Assembly: GCA_014529385.2 (NCBI GenBank)
Contig: CM043960.1
Coordinates: 123,779,043 to 123,843,042, forward strand
Source: Adiantum capillus-veneris
Lineage: Eukaryota; Streptophyta; Polypodiopsida; Polypodiales; Pteridaceae
Length of the DNA stretch: 64,000 bases
Reading direction: 5' to 3'
The position numbers were made by a program, and so were the translations under genes. The notes below the pieces were generated by a model. It did no database searches and had not been told where the DNA came from. It worked only from the letters and a program-made list of their open reading frames with translations. Shown piece by piece: positions 38,088-50,900 of the stretch. The stretch's first letter is position 1. Each line of letters starts with the position of its first letter.

Positions 38088-38865
38088 ATCTAGATTGCTT
38101 TGTACCTATTTCAATTGTCATAGAATTATGCTACCTATCTTTTCTCATTTGGCCAACTGTTTTAAATACTTATTCTAAATTCTATTTGTCAAATTGTAAA
38201 ATTTTGTCAAATATGTTTGAATTTGGACTCATTGGAAGTCATCATTCTTCCTACAAATGAATGTAAATGACACAGCATCTTCTCTGATTTGAGAGAAAGT
38301 CCAAAGGCATTCAGTAGATTGAGAGGACCATAACTAATAGTTAATTGAACAAGAAGTCTTAAGTTCAAGACTTGTCAGACTACATCTTTTTGGTCTCAAG
38401 GGAGTGTCCCTACTACATTAAAATTTCACATATTTGGTGTGTGTGTGGGAAAGGGGCTTATGGGGGAGTATATTAAAGAAAGTTTTTTAAACAATAAATA
38501 AAATATGCATGTCCGTTTCATGATAAAAAATGACATGGAGAGGAGCCGACCAGAGCGGGTGTTGCCTGAGAGAAAGGTGATGAGAGCGCCATTCTGATGT
38601 AGCGCAAAAATAAGGGAGAGAGAGTTTGCCAGAAGGGGGATGCCACCAATGGGAGAAGAGGGGAGCCCATGATGGCTGGAATCTCTATGTTTGAGTGTGC
38701 TCCATTGATAAGCAAAAGAGAAAGAGAGAGAGAATTGTTGATTGTAGCGCCAGTAAGCCGAGAGAGAGAGAGATTTGGATAACTTGAAAGTGTGTGTGTG
38801 AGTGAGTATTAGAGAGAGGGGATCTTGCCATAAATTTTTAGTGCAAGATATTTAAGAGCCATAAC
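38088..38865. other. Unassigned DNA with short AG tracts
   Basis: Several short purine tracts (GAGAGAGAGA at about 38727 and 38760). No gene recognised. Confidence 0.5.
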
Positions 38866-39820
<955 letters not shown>

Positions 39821-40837
39821 ATGAAGTTGGTGGAGGTAGATTCAAGTGTGTTAGAGGGGTGTCTAGGAGATCCTAGTGCACTTAAAGAAGAAAAGGCTAT
39901 TCAAGTAGGATTACTAAAACAACAAAAACTAGTTGATGAGGCTTTTGCTCAAATTTGGCAAAAATTGACTAGATTAAAGATAGAAAATGGACAAGCTTTG
40001 ATGGAAGCTAAACATACTATTAAAGAGTTAGCAATGTTAGGAAGTAGAATTATTCAAAATGACATGTTTCAGTTAAAAGAAAAAACAGACAAAACTTGTC
40101 AGATTTTAGAGGAAGATCGTAGATCTCATACTGAGGAAGTGAAAACCATGAGTGGGTGCATTAATACAATGGGAGAGGAGCTTGGTGGGAATAGGCAGTT
40201 TATATTTGAATGCCAAGTCCTTTCCAATGGTGAGAGGCCACATGAGAGTGAGAAGCCTATGACTCCTATAGTCAATAATCACTGTTGTATTGACAATATT
40301 AGCAAATCTATTAATAACCATATAGATGTTTCTATTGATAACCCATGTTTACTGGGAGATGTAGAAAGGGAGGAAAGAGAACTAGTAGATAATAATGTAG
40401 CTACCTTGATAGATATTGAGAAAATAAAAGTCTTGCTAGAAGCACACCTTGATAAAGAGCATCTATGTGTGTGTGAGCAAATCTATTTTGAAATTCAATC
40501 ATCTTATGAATTAAATGATGGGTGTGATATTGAGGAAGAGATATGTACTTCTATATTGGTGAAAGATAGTATAGGAAGTATAGCTTCTTGTGAGGAGAAC
40601 ATGTCTATGAATTACTTCGCATATGAGCAGTACCTTGAGATTGAAATTGAATTAGGTTCTTCTACTTTTGAGACCATACATGATTGTGAGGAGTTAAATA
40701 TAGAAAAAACTTTATCTTTGAATGAACCTAAGAGATTGAGAGAAAATCACAATAAACATATTAGTGGTGATGGTCAAAAATGTAAGAGACATATTAGATA
40801 TGAATTTTTAAGTAAATGCAATCATTTTAGGGAATGA
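39821..40837 (+). CDS. Uninterrupted 338-codon ORF, unknown function
   Basis: ATG at 39821 (MKLVEVDSSVLEGCLGD), stop TGA after 40834. It is the longest unbroken frame in the window outside recognised transposon coding regions. The protein is acidic and AT-codon-biased. Residues about 20-110 look helical and coiled-coil prone (QQKLVDEAFAQIWQKLTRLK, then KEKTDKTCQILEEDRRSHTE). The middle is Asn/Asp-rich (NNHCCIDNISKSINNHIDV) and the C-terminal part has scattered Cys and ends basic (KCKRHIRYEF). There is no signal peptide, membrane segment, zinc knuckle or polymerase motif. Upstream is a purine-rich leader; 3' sequence is AT-rich with a TATA-like CTATAAAAG near 40947. It may be an accessory or gag-like gene of an unrecognised element, or a single host exon. 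Confidence 0.45.
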   Translation: MKLVEVDSSVLEGCLGDPSALKEEKAIQVGLLKQQKLVDEAFAQIWQKLTRLKIENGQALMEAKHTIKELAMLGSRIIQNDMFQLKEKTDKTCQILEEDRRSHTEEVKTMSGCINTMGEELGGNRQFIFECQVLSNGERPHESEKPMTPIVNNHCCIDNISKSINNHIDVSIDNPCLLGDVEREERELVDNNVATLIDIEKIKVLLEAHLDKEHLCVCEQIYFEIQSSYELNDGCDIEEEICTSILVKDSIGSIASCEENMSMNYFAYEQYLEIEIELGSSTFETIHDCEELNIEKTLSLNEPKRLRENHNKHISGDGQKCKRHIRYEFLSKCNHFRE

Positions 40838-41194
40838 GATTAGACAATATATTGCATATGTGCGAGAGGGAGATGAAGCAAAGAGAGAGAAAGATAATAG
40901 CATGCCTAGGAGACAAAATGTCCAAACAAGGTTTCCAATAAAGCCTATAAAAGAGTGGATAGAGAACAAGGATAGCAAAATCTATGAATAGAGCCAATCT
41001 GTATATAAATACACTTGTGTGATAGGCTATATTGTAAAGTTTGGTGAAATTTTGAAATTAGTTAACCAAACCACGTGAGCTCAATGATGAGGGAATCATA
41101 GGAGAGAAGGGAGAGTAAGTAATGGCTGTTTGGTCTAAAAAAATGAAATCTAGAACAAAAAATATAAATTTCTTGTTTGTAATATGTAAGACCT
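40838..41194. other. AT-rich 3' flank of the ORF
   Basis: Contains CCTATAAAAGAG (about 40947) and purine-rich stretches. The right part may be the distal end of the chromovirus LTR on the minus strand. Confidence 0.35.
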
Positions 41195-41358
41195 AGGGTA
41201 ACTGAACATGGGATCCTCCTCCCTACCGCCCCTTATATAGGCTAGCTCCTAGCACTTTCATTAAGCAGATCCTCAGTCTGCACTGGTCCAGCCGGCCCTT
41301 GGCCTAGGTCCCTGACCCCCTAGGTTGGGCCTTGCCCCATAGGACCCTTGTCCTGACA
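41195..41358 (-). repeat. Chromovirus 3' LTR start, minus strand
   Basis: On the minus strand TGTCAGGACAAGG begins at 41358, right after a purine tract (AAGGGGGGAGT). A TATA box (CCTATATAAGG) lies at about 41225-41235. The start and the following GGGGGTCAGGGACC motif resemble the plus-strand LTR at 55783 (TGTCATGCCAAGG, GGGGGGTCACGGACC), showing related elements. The distal edge is not defined and may extend left of 41195. Confidence 0.7.
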
Positions 41359-42900
41359 TTACTCCCCCCTTAAGGAAGAGTTTTCGTCCTCGAAAACACA
41401 AGTAGTAATATCTTCTTAAGAATACTGATGTTCTCTTTATTGACGTCCCATAAGTGAGCCAGTTGTCTGTATGACCGATAATTGATGCAGTGAGGAGGTT
41501 CAATGAAACCAAGAGCAACATCTTGATTTCCAACATTGTTGTCCATTTGCAAGCACTTGGGTCTAAATGGTAAGTCCATTTATAACTCGCTTGAGTACTG
41601 TAAAGGAGTAACCACAACTAAGAGTTGTCCAAAGACATAACCAGTTTTCAGATCTTCTGAAGGTACTGGAATAATGCAAGGAAACCTTGGCGTAACTTTC
41701 CATGCAGTTGTGAGCCAGATTTCCTACTCGCTTGAGTATCTTGAAAAGTCCGTAGATAGGGAATGTCCTCGTGTTAGAATTCTGAATAGTTTGGAACACA
41801 AAGAACTACATGTTCATCCCTAATGAAGGTTACTTGCCAGCATACTTTGTCATCACACCTGGTAAGTCCTTAACGTATGAAAGTATTGACACAATCTCCA
41901 ACCCCACCACAAGAGGTGTTCAAAGTCGAAAATCGTGCTTAAGAAAATTCTAGAATAGGGAGAAAATCATCTATTTAGAAATGCGTTGTGCTAACGTATG
42001 CTCTTAGTAGATCCTTTAGCACAAGATTACTCTTTGTAATCTGCCTATCCCCTTGGATAACTGACAGTACTGAGGTGTGTTTTCCTCACGGTTTACAGAC
42101 AATCATCCCAGACGATTGGTAAATGGGGAATCACAGTAGTGTTCAACATTGGTGAGGAATCAACAATGTCCAAAATAACCATCGTGGTCAACTTGAAAAA
42201 ATCCACAAACGCCCAAACCGAGCCATAAACTCTATTGGTGATTAGTAGATCCAAAAGTAATCTCATAGAGATAGTGCACATAGAGTGCAAAATGCTTCAT
42301 AAGCAACAACCTGAGGAATATGCATACAGTTCCAAATCAGCCTTTGCTAAACACCAGGGCCCATAACACCTAGTGTGCATGCATTTAGCAAAAACTAACC
42401 CGAACCTGTATATCCATAATGAGCCTTGCCAATACTTATGGCAAAATGTGATGCGCGTAGCACAATTAAAAAATAATGTAAATAGTTCTCAAAAGAAACT
42501 AAATACTTTCAATTGCAATCTTTTGCAAGCCTTGCTGAAACGTATGAATGGCAATAGAAGGTAAAACATTGATCACTTCTAGGTATAGACAATGAAACTT
42601 TTTCATTAACAACTTATAGCCTTGCTATATGTATAAACAACCATCTGTAATGTTGTTTAGCAGTACTTGTACCTTAACAAGTCATTCTAAGTATCCGAAA
42701 ATTTCTGGCCACGAAATTGCTCATGATATGTCGTGCTAAAAATGGTCCAGAAAAGAGATGTGACCAACACCTAGGGACTTTGTCGTGACACATAATTGAA
42801 ATAATGGCGCCAGTGTCAATCCAGAGACTCATATTCTCCACATGTGAAATATGTCTCATATAAGGATGTACAAAAAAGAACATCCTTCAAGTACAAGATG
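41359..42900 (-). pseudogene. Ty3/gypsy chromovirus integrase-chromodomain remnant
   Basis: Heavily decayed. Read right to left: an integrase core fragment at about 42290-42150 (ISMRLLLDLLITNRVYGSVW), a later core fragment near 42060-41930 (SNLVLKDLLRAYVS, DDFLPILEF), the integrase C-terminal part (IYGLFKILKRVGNLAH, about 41760-41690), a degraded chromodomain region, and the terminal FRGRKLFLKGG just before the LTR, which parallels the end of the plus-strand element at 55782. The part from 42300 to 42900 is too decayed to assign. Multiple stops and frameshifts. Confidence 0.72.
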
Positions 42901-43354
42901 TACTTGTGTGTGGAGGTAACTGCAAACACTCTACGATGGGAGTGAGAGGGACCCTCATTAGCCTTGCTCCACACTGGCTAAACCAAACTCTTTGAGTACC
43001 GAGACCATGTTGTATCCCATGTGACAACATGTGCCAAATTGAACCCTACAAGTAGGTTCGTAACATCATAAATCAGAAAGATAGATTGGACACTTGGCCC
43101 AAAATACTTTGTGCTGACATGCCCTTGATGGCTCTGTAACACTCAAGCGTACTTATACGTCTTGAAAAATCGAGCAAAGGATACTAAAAATGAAATAACA
43201 CCAAATCAATGGATGCATACCTAGAGATTTGAACGTAATGTACGCTGAGCAAAGTAGAGCATGACCATGTATTGAAAGAGGAGAAATTTGATACCATGAG
43301 TCGGGATGTATGCAACATGAAAAATGTATGCACAAACAAGTATTGGGTTGATGT
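42901..43354. other. Unassigned stretch
   Basis: No gene or repeat recognised; it separates the chromovirus remnant from the LINE. Confidence 0.5.
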
Positions 43355-46300
43355 ATGTGGAGCAATCTAGTTCCTAATTCCTCCCTCATGCAAGCTATGG
43401 CTCAAACAAAGAATGTGGATGTGGAGGAGTTGAAGGAGTGGGAGCGACATTCCAAGAACATTGTTATTCATGGAATTCCCAAAGTGAAGTTAGAGACGCC
43501 TCCTTCTCTTGCCATTGTTATCAAAGATTGCTTCAAAAACCACTTTGGCATGTCCGGAGTTATGGTGGTAAGCAAGGAGCTCCTCACTCAAGAGAACAAG
43601 CAATTGTATGCACCATGCTGGATGAGACCAAACGAAAGATTATCCTTGATAATAGTTGGATCTATTTGAGGGATACAAAATGTTTTGTAAAGATCACACT
43701 AATTAGAAACAAAATATGTATCGCAAGGCATATGAGGAAAAGAATAAGAAAAACAAGGAGATCTCATGAACAAAATGTGCCCAAGGAGGAGGCAAGTCCC
43801 TCGAGCAAATAGGGATGCGTGACTTATGAGGCTGAGTTACAATTAAAAGTATACTTTTGGAATTGGAATGGATACCCATGGAATGTGGGGGTTGGCATTG
43901 GTGAAGTAACAAGCAAAGCCGATGTTGTACTTCTTGTGGAAACTTGTTTGGAGCATGATACAGAAAGGACTAATGGCTTGGAGGATTACAATGTACATTC
44001 ATGGATGTGGTCAAGAAAATCTCAAGAAAGAGGGAAAGAAGGGGTAGCATGTATGGTTAAGAAAGGATTGAAAGATTTTCTATCAATTGTGAAAGATGAC
44101 AAGTACAAACATTATGTATGGTTGAAAATTATGACACCAAAAAGAGCACCCATTTTTGTAGCCGGCTGCTATATTCCTCATCATGATTCCCCCTTTTATG
44201 CTTGCATGGATAGAGATCAGCCATTTTTTTATTTAGAAGAGGACATTGCTTATTTCAAACATGGAGGTGATGTTATTGTATTTGGGGATAGAATGCTCGC
44301 ACAAAAACATTGCAACATGATACTCAACAATTTGATATGCCATACATTTCAAGGGAGTTGGAGGAAGTTCACTTGTATGATTGTACTTCAATGAATGAGA
44401 AAGAGCCTGATCACTGTGGAAAGTTACTTTTACACATGTGCAATAGCATGGGTATGCTCATTTCCAATGGTGTATCTTTGTGGAGTGGAACCAATGGATT
44501 GAAACGTAGAAAAAAAATGGGGATATTGTGATTGACAATGTGATACTCTCCAAAGACATCATGTATCGCATAAAGAGTTTTATGTTTGGCCAATGAGCCC
44601 CGGAATCAGACCATTGGACCTTATGTATTGACCTTGCATATGGAGAAGCAACTAAGCATGATAATCTCAGCCAAAGGGAAGAGAAATTATCACTAAGTAT
44701 GGATTTTAAATGGGAACCAATGTACATTGAAATGGTTGAGCAAAAGTTATGGATGGAAAAGCTTCAATATGACGCACCATTGGAAACTAAATGGGAAGCT
44801 TTCAAGAAATTTATTTTTTCTTCTGTCGAAGAATGCTTTTCCATAAAGCATTTCCATGGTATCAACAAAGATAGATCATGCAAAAGGTGGTTTGATAAAG
44901 AATGTCAAGATGTTCGAAAGTCCTTGATAAATCTTGATGCAACTATGGACAAAAACAACTATCAACTTGAGGGGCAAGCGGGTTGACAATTTTGGTAACT
45001 TGAGTCTTGTGGATATGTACACACATTGTAGGCAATTATATGAGCAAGAAAATGCTAAAAAAATATAATTTTTTGATTCACTCCTATGTATACCCTCTTT
45101 TTTTACTATTGACGATGTACGCGGTCGGCTTGAAAAGTTGGCCACTTGCAAAGCAAGAGATCTTCAAGATATCAAGCCGGAGATGATCAAATGGGCAGGA
45201 GATTTTACCCATGAGTGGATTTTTGATATGTTCAACCTTGCACTTCAACATGGATTGCCTTATGATTGGAGTACTATATTGGACTATAATGATTGGGTCT
45301 CTTATGGAAAAGTTGTTTGGGTGCATAATAGAGATGAATTTAAGTGATTGGGTTGAAGATAATGATAAGCGTGCAAAAGGACAAGCGGGTTTTTGTCGAT
45401 GCCATAGCACCATTGATCATCTTGTCACTCTTCGTGTTCTCATGAAGGAAAGTAGGCTGAAAGGCAAGCAATTGCATTGTTGTTTTGTGGACTTTAAGAA
45501 AGCCTTTGATATGATTCCATGTAACAATTTGTGGAGAAGGATGGAAGAACTCCAAGTGCCAAGTGAGTTTATGCTTGCGGTTTCTCGAATCTATGAGAAG
45601 GTGATGTGTCAATTGTGCATGGAAAGAGGAATTTTAGAAAATTTTGTACGCACTATTGGGGTTAAACAAGGATGTTTGTTGTCACCAGCTCTCTTTGTTC
45701 TATGCATCAATCAATTGGAAAAATGGTACTTGATTTTATGCAAGAAAAAGGCATTGAAGAGGTCACTATTTGCAATGCGGTAATCATGTTTTTGTTGTAT
45801 GCGGATGATATAGTGCTTCTAGCACACATTTTAGAAGATGCAAAAAGCTTATGGTTGTCCTTGAGAACTTTTGCTTGCATAGTGGTCTGATTGTGAATGA
45901 ATCCAAAACAAAGGTTATGCTTGTGAAAACCAACCATAAGGCAAAGCCATACATTGTGTACAACAATGAGGCACTTGAAGTGGTTGAGAGATTTAAGTAC
46001 CTTGGCCTTGAGGTTCCATCTAATCACAAGTGGTATTAATGTGCTATGTGTCATCTGGAAGCGGGAAAGAGAGCATATTATGCATTTGAGAACATATGTA
46101 ATGCGGGAAACATCAATTGTTGGGTTCTCAAGAAGTACCTTTTTGATGCATTGGTGACACCGGATTCTTTATGGAGTTGAAGTGCGGGACAAGAGTATCT
46201 CCAAGTCTACTTGGAAAGAGTTTGAGAATGTCCAAAAGTGTTTTCTTACAAACTTTCTCAAAGTTAAGACACAAACACCATGTATGCTCCTACTTCTTGA

Positions 46301-46660
46301 GTTGAGATCTCTTCCAATTGAGGTTAAGGGCATGGAAAGGGTTGTGGAGTACATGATAAAGATGCATCAAAATACCTCACATTGACTTCCTACAACTGCA
46401 TGGAAAGCAAGCAAAAAAGTTCAAAAGATGCATAAAAGCAAGATCTTGAGCGCCAGATGGATGCAAGACATAAATAAGTGGTTTGGGAGATGAGATGTAT
46501 TACACTTGCTACATGATGCTTCAATTGACTCCCAAGTGAATGAAGCTTTTCTACAACGCCAATGTATTACGGCTTGGGAGAAATCCGGTGGGTCACGCTT
46601 CATACATTACACCACCCATATTTCCCCCAACTACAAAACAATTTGGGTTCTTTTACTAGG
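43355..46660 (+). pseudogene. LINE (non-LTR retrotransposon) with endonuclease and RT, broken
   Basis: The 5' part (43370-43800) reads as the end of an ORF1-like protein (KNIVIHGIPKVKLETPP, then a basic tail). An APE-type endonuclease spans 43819-44394 (ADVVLLVETCLE, VAGCYIPHH, DVIVFGD). A linker region 44699-44986 follows. The RT has FVDFKKAFD at 45484, GVKQGCLLSPALF near 45658 and the catalytic YADD at 45798-45809. The C-terminal region reaches KSTWKEFENVQ and AWEKSGGSRF near 46590. Consecutive pieces lie in different frames, so at least four frameshifts have occurred. LINEs nick target DNA with the endonuclease and copy their RNA in place. No poly-A tail or target duplication was identified. 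Confidence 0.88.
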
Positions 46661-47454
46661 TGCAATGTTTTCTTCCATTTTAAATAACATATTCAACAAA
46701 GCATGGAACAATGAATACATAACTAAAGTAACAACAAAGATACTCATGTATTACAAAAATGTACATCTCTACACAAACATACACTGACTTTGATGATAAA
46801 ATGTATCCACACAGCAATTTAAAACTATTTTAAAAATTCAAGTATTGTGTTTATTATTCAACTATTTTGAAAACTTATTTAACATGCATAGTCAAATATA
46901 TAGACCTACTTATTCAATAGTTTTGATGTTCTCTAAAATGTCCATAGATATTAATCTTTGTGGATGTACAAATATCAATTATTATTAAACCTCAAGCATC
47001 ATAGCATGAAAAATGCAAGTAATCTTTTAACAATATAAATGTGTGTTTTCAAATTAAGATACATGAAATCTTGGGGGTGCACTATGTAATCATGTCAATG
47101 TATAACGTGAGTTCAAAAGGAGGGGTTTTAGGATACAAAAAATTTAGGCAATTTAACAAAAATACATTAAAATAAGAGGGTTTTATATTCAATTTTGTAA
47201 AAAAAAAAATCTAAAATAAGGGGTCATTTTATTCATTCAGACGTGTTAAAAGAGGGGTTTTTATAATACCCCACAAAGAGGGGGGTACTAAATGGTGAAC
47301 CCCCCGAGCATGAAATTGATAGCATACATACAATGGACATTGCACACCCAATGAAGGATGTCTTTCATACCCAATTAAGGATACTTTATACCAATCTAAC
47401 CAAGGATCCATGTTTGCCCAATACTCTAGTAGAAGACAATAGAACCTTGCTTAA
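46661..47454. other. AT-rich DNA with a GGGGTATTAT-type motif
   Basis: Possible LINE 3' UTR in the first ~130 bp. Further on are AGGGGTTTTTATAATACCCCA (a short imperfect inverted repeat near 47252) and several GGGG/CCCC tracts. No gene recognised. Confidence 0.45.
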
Positions 47455-47990
47455 CGTGGAACAAATGGAATTACTCCAAAAGCAAATATGTCCCATTCTA
47501 TAGCAAAAGTTTTCTTATGCTAATCCTCCGGCTTTATAGAAAGCTGGTTATAGCCTAAAAAGCCATCAAGAAAGCTATAAGCTTCCTTGCTTGAAACTTG
47601 TTCTATCACATGGTCTATAAAATGTAGGGGATATTGTCTCTTATAAAAGCTACATTTACCTACTTGAGACTCATACATACTCGTAACTTCTTGTTTTTCA
47701 TGGGTATTACCACAATTGGAGAAATCCAATGTTTGTGCTCAATTTCATAGATAAATTTCTTCTTAAGCTTATCTATCTCCTCCTTGATCTTTTTCGTGAA
47801 GATTTCATTATAAGTATAGGGATGTTTTTTTCAAGGTTTTGCATCACTCTTAAGGGGTATGGTGTGTTGACAAATAATTGGATTTACATCCTTAAGGTAC
47901 TTGTAGGAACATCATAAGATGTCCCCGGTTCTTTAAGTTCTCGCTTCGATTGCTGAACGCCAACTTTTTATCTTGTATCATATATCTTTT
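47455..47990 (-). pseudogene. Ty3/gypsy reverse transcriptase remnant, minus strand
   Basis: Read right to left, the protein trace includes EEIDKLKKKFIYEIEH, a WISPIVVIPMKNKKLRV-type segment, then YSFLDGFLGYNQLSIKPED (around 47575-47520) and, after an in-frame TAG, HKKTFAIEWDIFAFGVIPF (about 47520-47460). These are the first conserved RT blocks of a non-chromovirus gypsy element. The YxDD block and later domains are absent, so the 3' part is deleted. The decayed frames to the right on the same strand are probably its upstream coding region. Confidence 0.82.
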
Positions 47991-50900
47991 GTAATGAGAG
48001 GGTGTGTTGAATCTATTCTTTTATGAGCCCACTTTGATCTCCATCTTGGTTGTTCAAACCTCCTTCAAATTTTGCTTGAAATTTTTATATTCCCATCTAC
48101 ACTCAATTTGTGTAGTTCTAGATGATGTCTCAGTTGTGTCTTTAGTTTTTGCCTTGCTTCATGTCTTAAGATTTGTCCTTGTGGAAGCAATTTTCATGTA
48201 CCCCGCTGTGAACTTGTCTTTGACACAATCTGCTACTCCTACAAGCATCAAAATACTACATTTTTTCTTCATAAGAGGCATAGGTTTCCTCTCATCTGCT
48301 TTAGTTTCCTCGCTTGTTTTTCATGATACCTTTCTTATCTTCTAGATTTTTGGCTAGGAAAATTGTAGAAGACAACACTTTTTTCTTTTGGTTTGTTTTG
48401 TTTTCAGAGTTACTTGATAGCTCATCCTCTACACCTATCTCTGGAAGTGCATCATCTTGTGAACCTTGAAATTCTTCTTCTATTTCATCACTCGAATCCC
48501 TCATGGAACTCTCCTCAAATACACATTTCCACTCTGTAGGTGAGAAGTTGTTTGCAGGCTTTGACAAAATCAAGTAGTTGAGCAACGATGGCCTTTTGCT
48601 CTGTCAGCTATTGTAGCTATCCTAGGACCACCTTCTTGGAATTGGGAAAAAGGTTGGGTCGATCCTTAAATGTTATGGCACATTGCGGTAGAGGGTCTCA
48701 TCATGTGGTCTCTTTTCAAACCACTTCTTTTGCTAGAGGGGTTCATTCTCCAAAATGATCAGCACTTGCTCTTTTGTCACAGGCACGTCTTTGTAGTCCC
48801 CCTTAGTGTTTGGCTCAAGAGTTGGCAATAGCTTTCTTTTCCATAGGATGTCCTCTTGCTTCATTAGCGTTAGAGGAATGATTTCATGGCCAAAGTTCCG
48901 TACAATCTCAAAAAGCTTGATTATCAATAAGGCCGCTGATTCCAAAACCTTGAGCTCATATTGCATGTACTCGTTATGAGAGGGATCTTGTACTTTTGAT
49001 ATCCATTCCTTGATCTCATCTCTTGCATCAATTGTTTCCTCTGTATCTTCAAAATCATGGAGTTCCTACCTCAATAGATGTGTCTGGCAGATCTACTAGG
49101 TGTAGGTCTACCCTTGTGGTTACTACTTTTGTTGATGGTGTTTGTTGAACAGGCACAATTGCTTTGGCCTAGATGGCATTGATTGTGCAAAATCCTTTTG
49201 TTGAAGCTCCCAAGCATTCTTCTCAACTTGTGCAACTAGATCTTCCTTTTCTTTTTCTCGTTGGTCTTTTAACTATTGGATCTCTTGATCCTTCAGTGCT
49301 TCGATAGCTATGTGCCCAACTATCATGATTTGTCTGTCAAACTTGGCTTGGGCTAGCTCCACTTTGACTTCATTGAGTTCCTCAAGCACCACAATTGGAG
49401 CTTGTGATGTGGAAGCTAGATTTGGTGTGTCCTCTTGGATTATCAGGAGCTTTGACAAGGTGTGCTTCACGACATCATAAGAGTTTCTTAGCTTTGCGTT
49501 TTGGTGCTCCTCTCTCTCTAGCTCCTCTTTCAATATTTGTTGCTCTACCTGCATTGTTTTATTTGACCTCTTTGAAGTAGTATGCAAAACCTTTCTTTTC
49601 TTTGGCTAGCTCTTCTTGCAGTTTCGTTGACTTTATTGTAGATCCTCAATCTGTTGCTGGAGCCTTTTCTTGGCATCTTTCAGTGCATGAGCTTCTGCTT
49701 TGGCATCCCTCACATCCAATAGTTGTAGGTTGGAAATGGCTCGTTGACACTAGAATTGAAACTTGATGTGTCGGAGGTGCTCGTCTAGGTTGAATTCTTT
49801 GATGAGCCATTTCCAACTCTTGTAGGTTGGAAATGGCTCGTTGACACTGGAATTGCAACTTGATGTGTCGGAGGTGCTCGTCTAGGTTGAATTCTTTGAT
49901 GAGCACACCACCATCTTCTATCATAGCTCTAGAGCTCGGTGATACTGGTCCTCTATTTTATTTGATTCAATGTTGGGAGGTACAGCCTCTGACTCATTCT
50001 TTTTTGGTTGCTCTTTAGCTTTGTCTTCATCCCCTTCCTTTGGTGGAGTGTGATCCGTCCTTTCAGATTCCTTATTTTCTTGATTCGCTTGTTGCTTGTA
50101 GGAATCCTTCTGCTTCGGACGAATCTGTTCTTGACTAGCCTCTTTCTTTTGAGACTCCTCTTTTTCTTTGTCTTCATGCATCCGGTCTTCAGTGTTGTCG
50201 ACTGCCTTGTTCGCTTGCTTGTCCTCATATTTCATAAGATCCCACTGCTTTAGAGGGGTTTGCTCTTGAGTGATGTCCCTTTTTTCAGAGTCTTCTTTGG
50301 TCTCTACAGCAGGTGGTGGTGGGGTTGGTCTTAGAGAGAGGTGTGGTACTATCTCTGTGTGGATCTCTTGAAGATCTCCACCTGTCTCCTCCCTAGATGG
50401 TTCTTCATTTTATTTATCCTTGCTCTTGTGGGAGTCCTCAGGTGATTCTAAATGATCTATTCTTGGTTTCTTGAAATCTTCTTGTGCTCTCTGTTTTGCC
50501 TTCCTCTTGAGGACTTCATGGATATACTCCCACATGGTGTCAATAAGCTCCACTACATCTTCCGCTTTCCTTCTCTTGTACTGCTTGATCTTTTCAATCC
50601 ATTTAGCTTTTTGTTGCTTGAGGGGTTTGTCCAAATCTTCCCCCTCCTCATCATCTACTTCATCCTCATGTGCATCTACCTTCTTTATTCTTCAATCTTT
50701 TTGTGTCTTTCTTCCCTCAACCTTTGGGCTTCTTCCATTGATCTTTGTGTTGGGTTATAGGGATCTGTTCTCTTGGTGCATGCTTGAGACTTCCTATTGA
50801 CCAGGCAGACCGCATCTTTAGCTTTCTATAAAAGATTGAGTTGTGACTCAACCATCGATGATAGTTGGTCAATCATCCCTAGGGGTTGGTATGCTATTCT

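Noticed and set aside
49953-50800. Plus-strand Leu/Phe-rich and Lys-rich overlapping frames
   Set aside because: Antisense or alternate-frame shadows of the Lys/Glu-rich minus-strand region.
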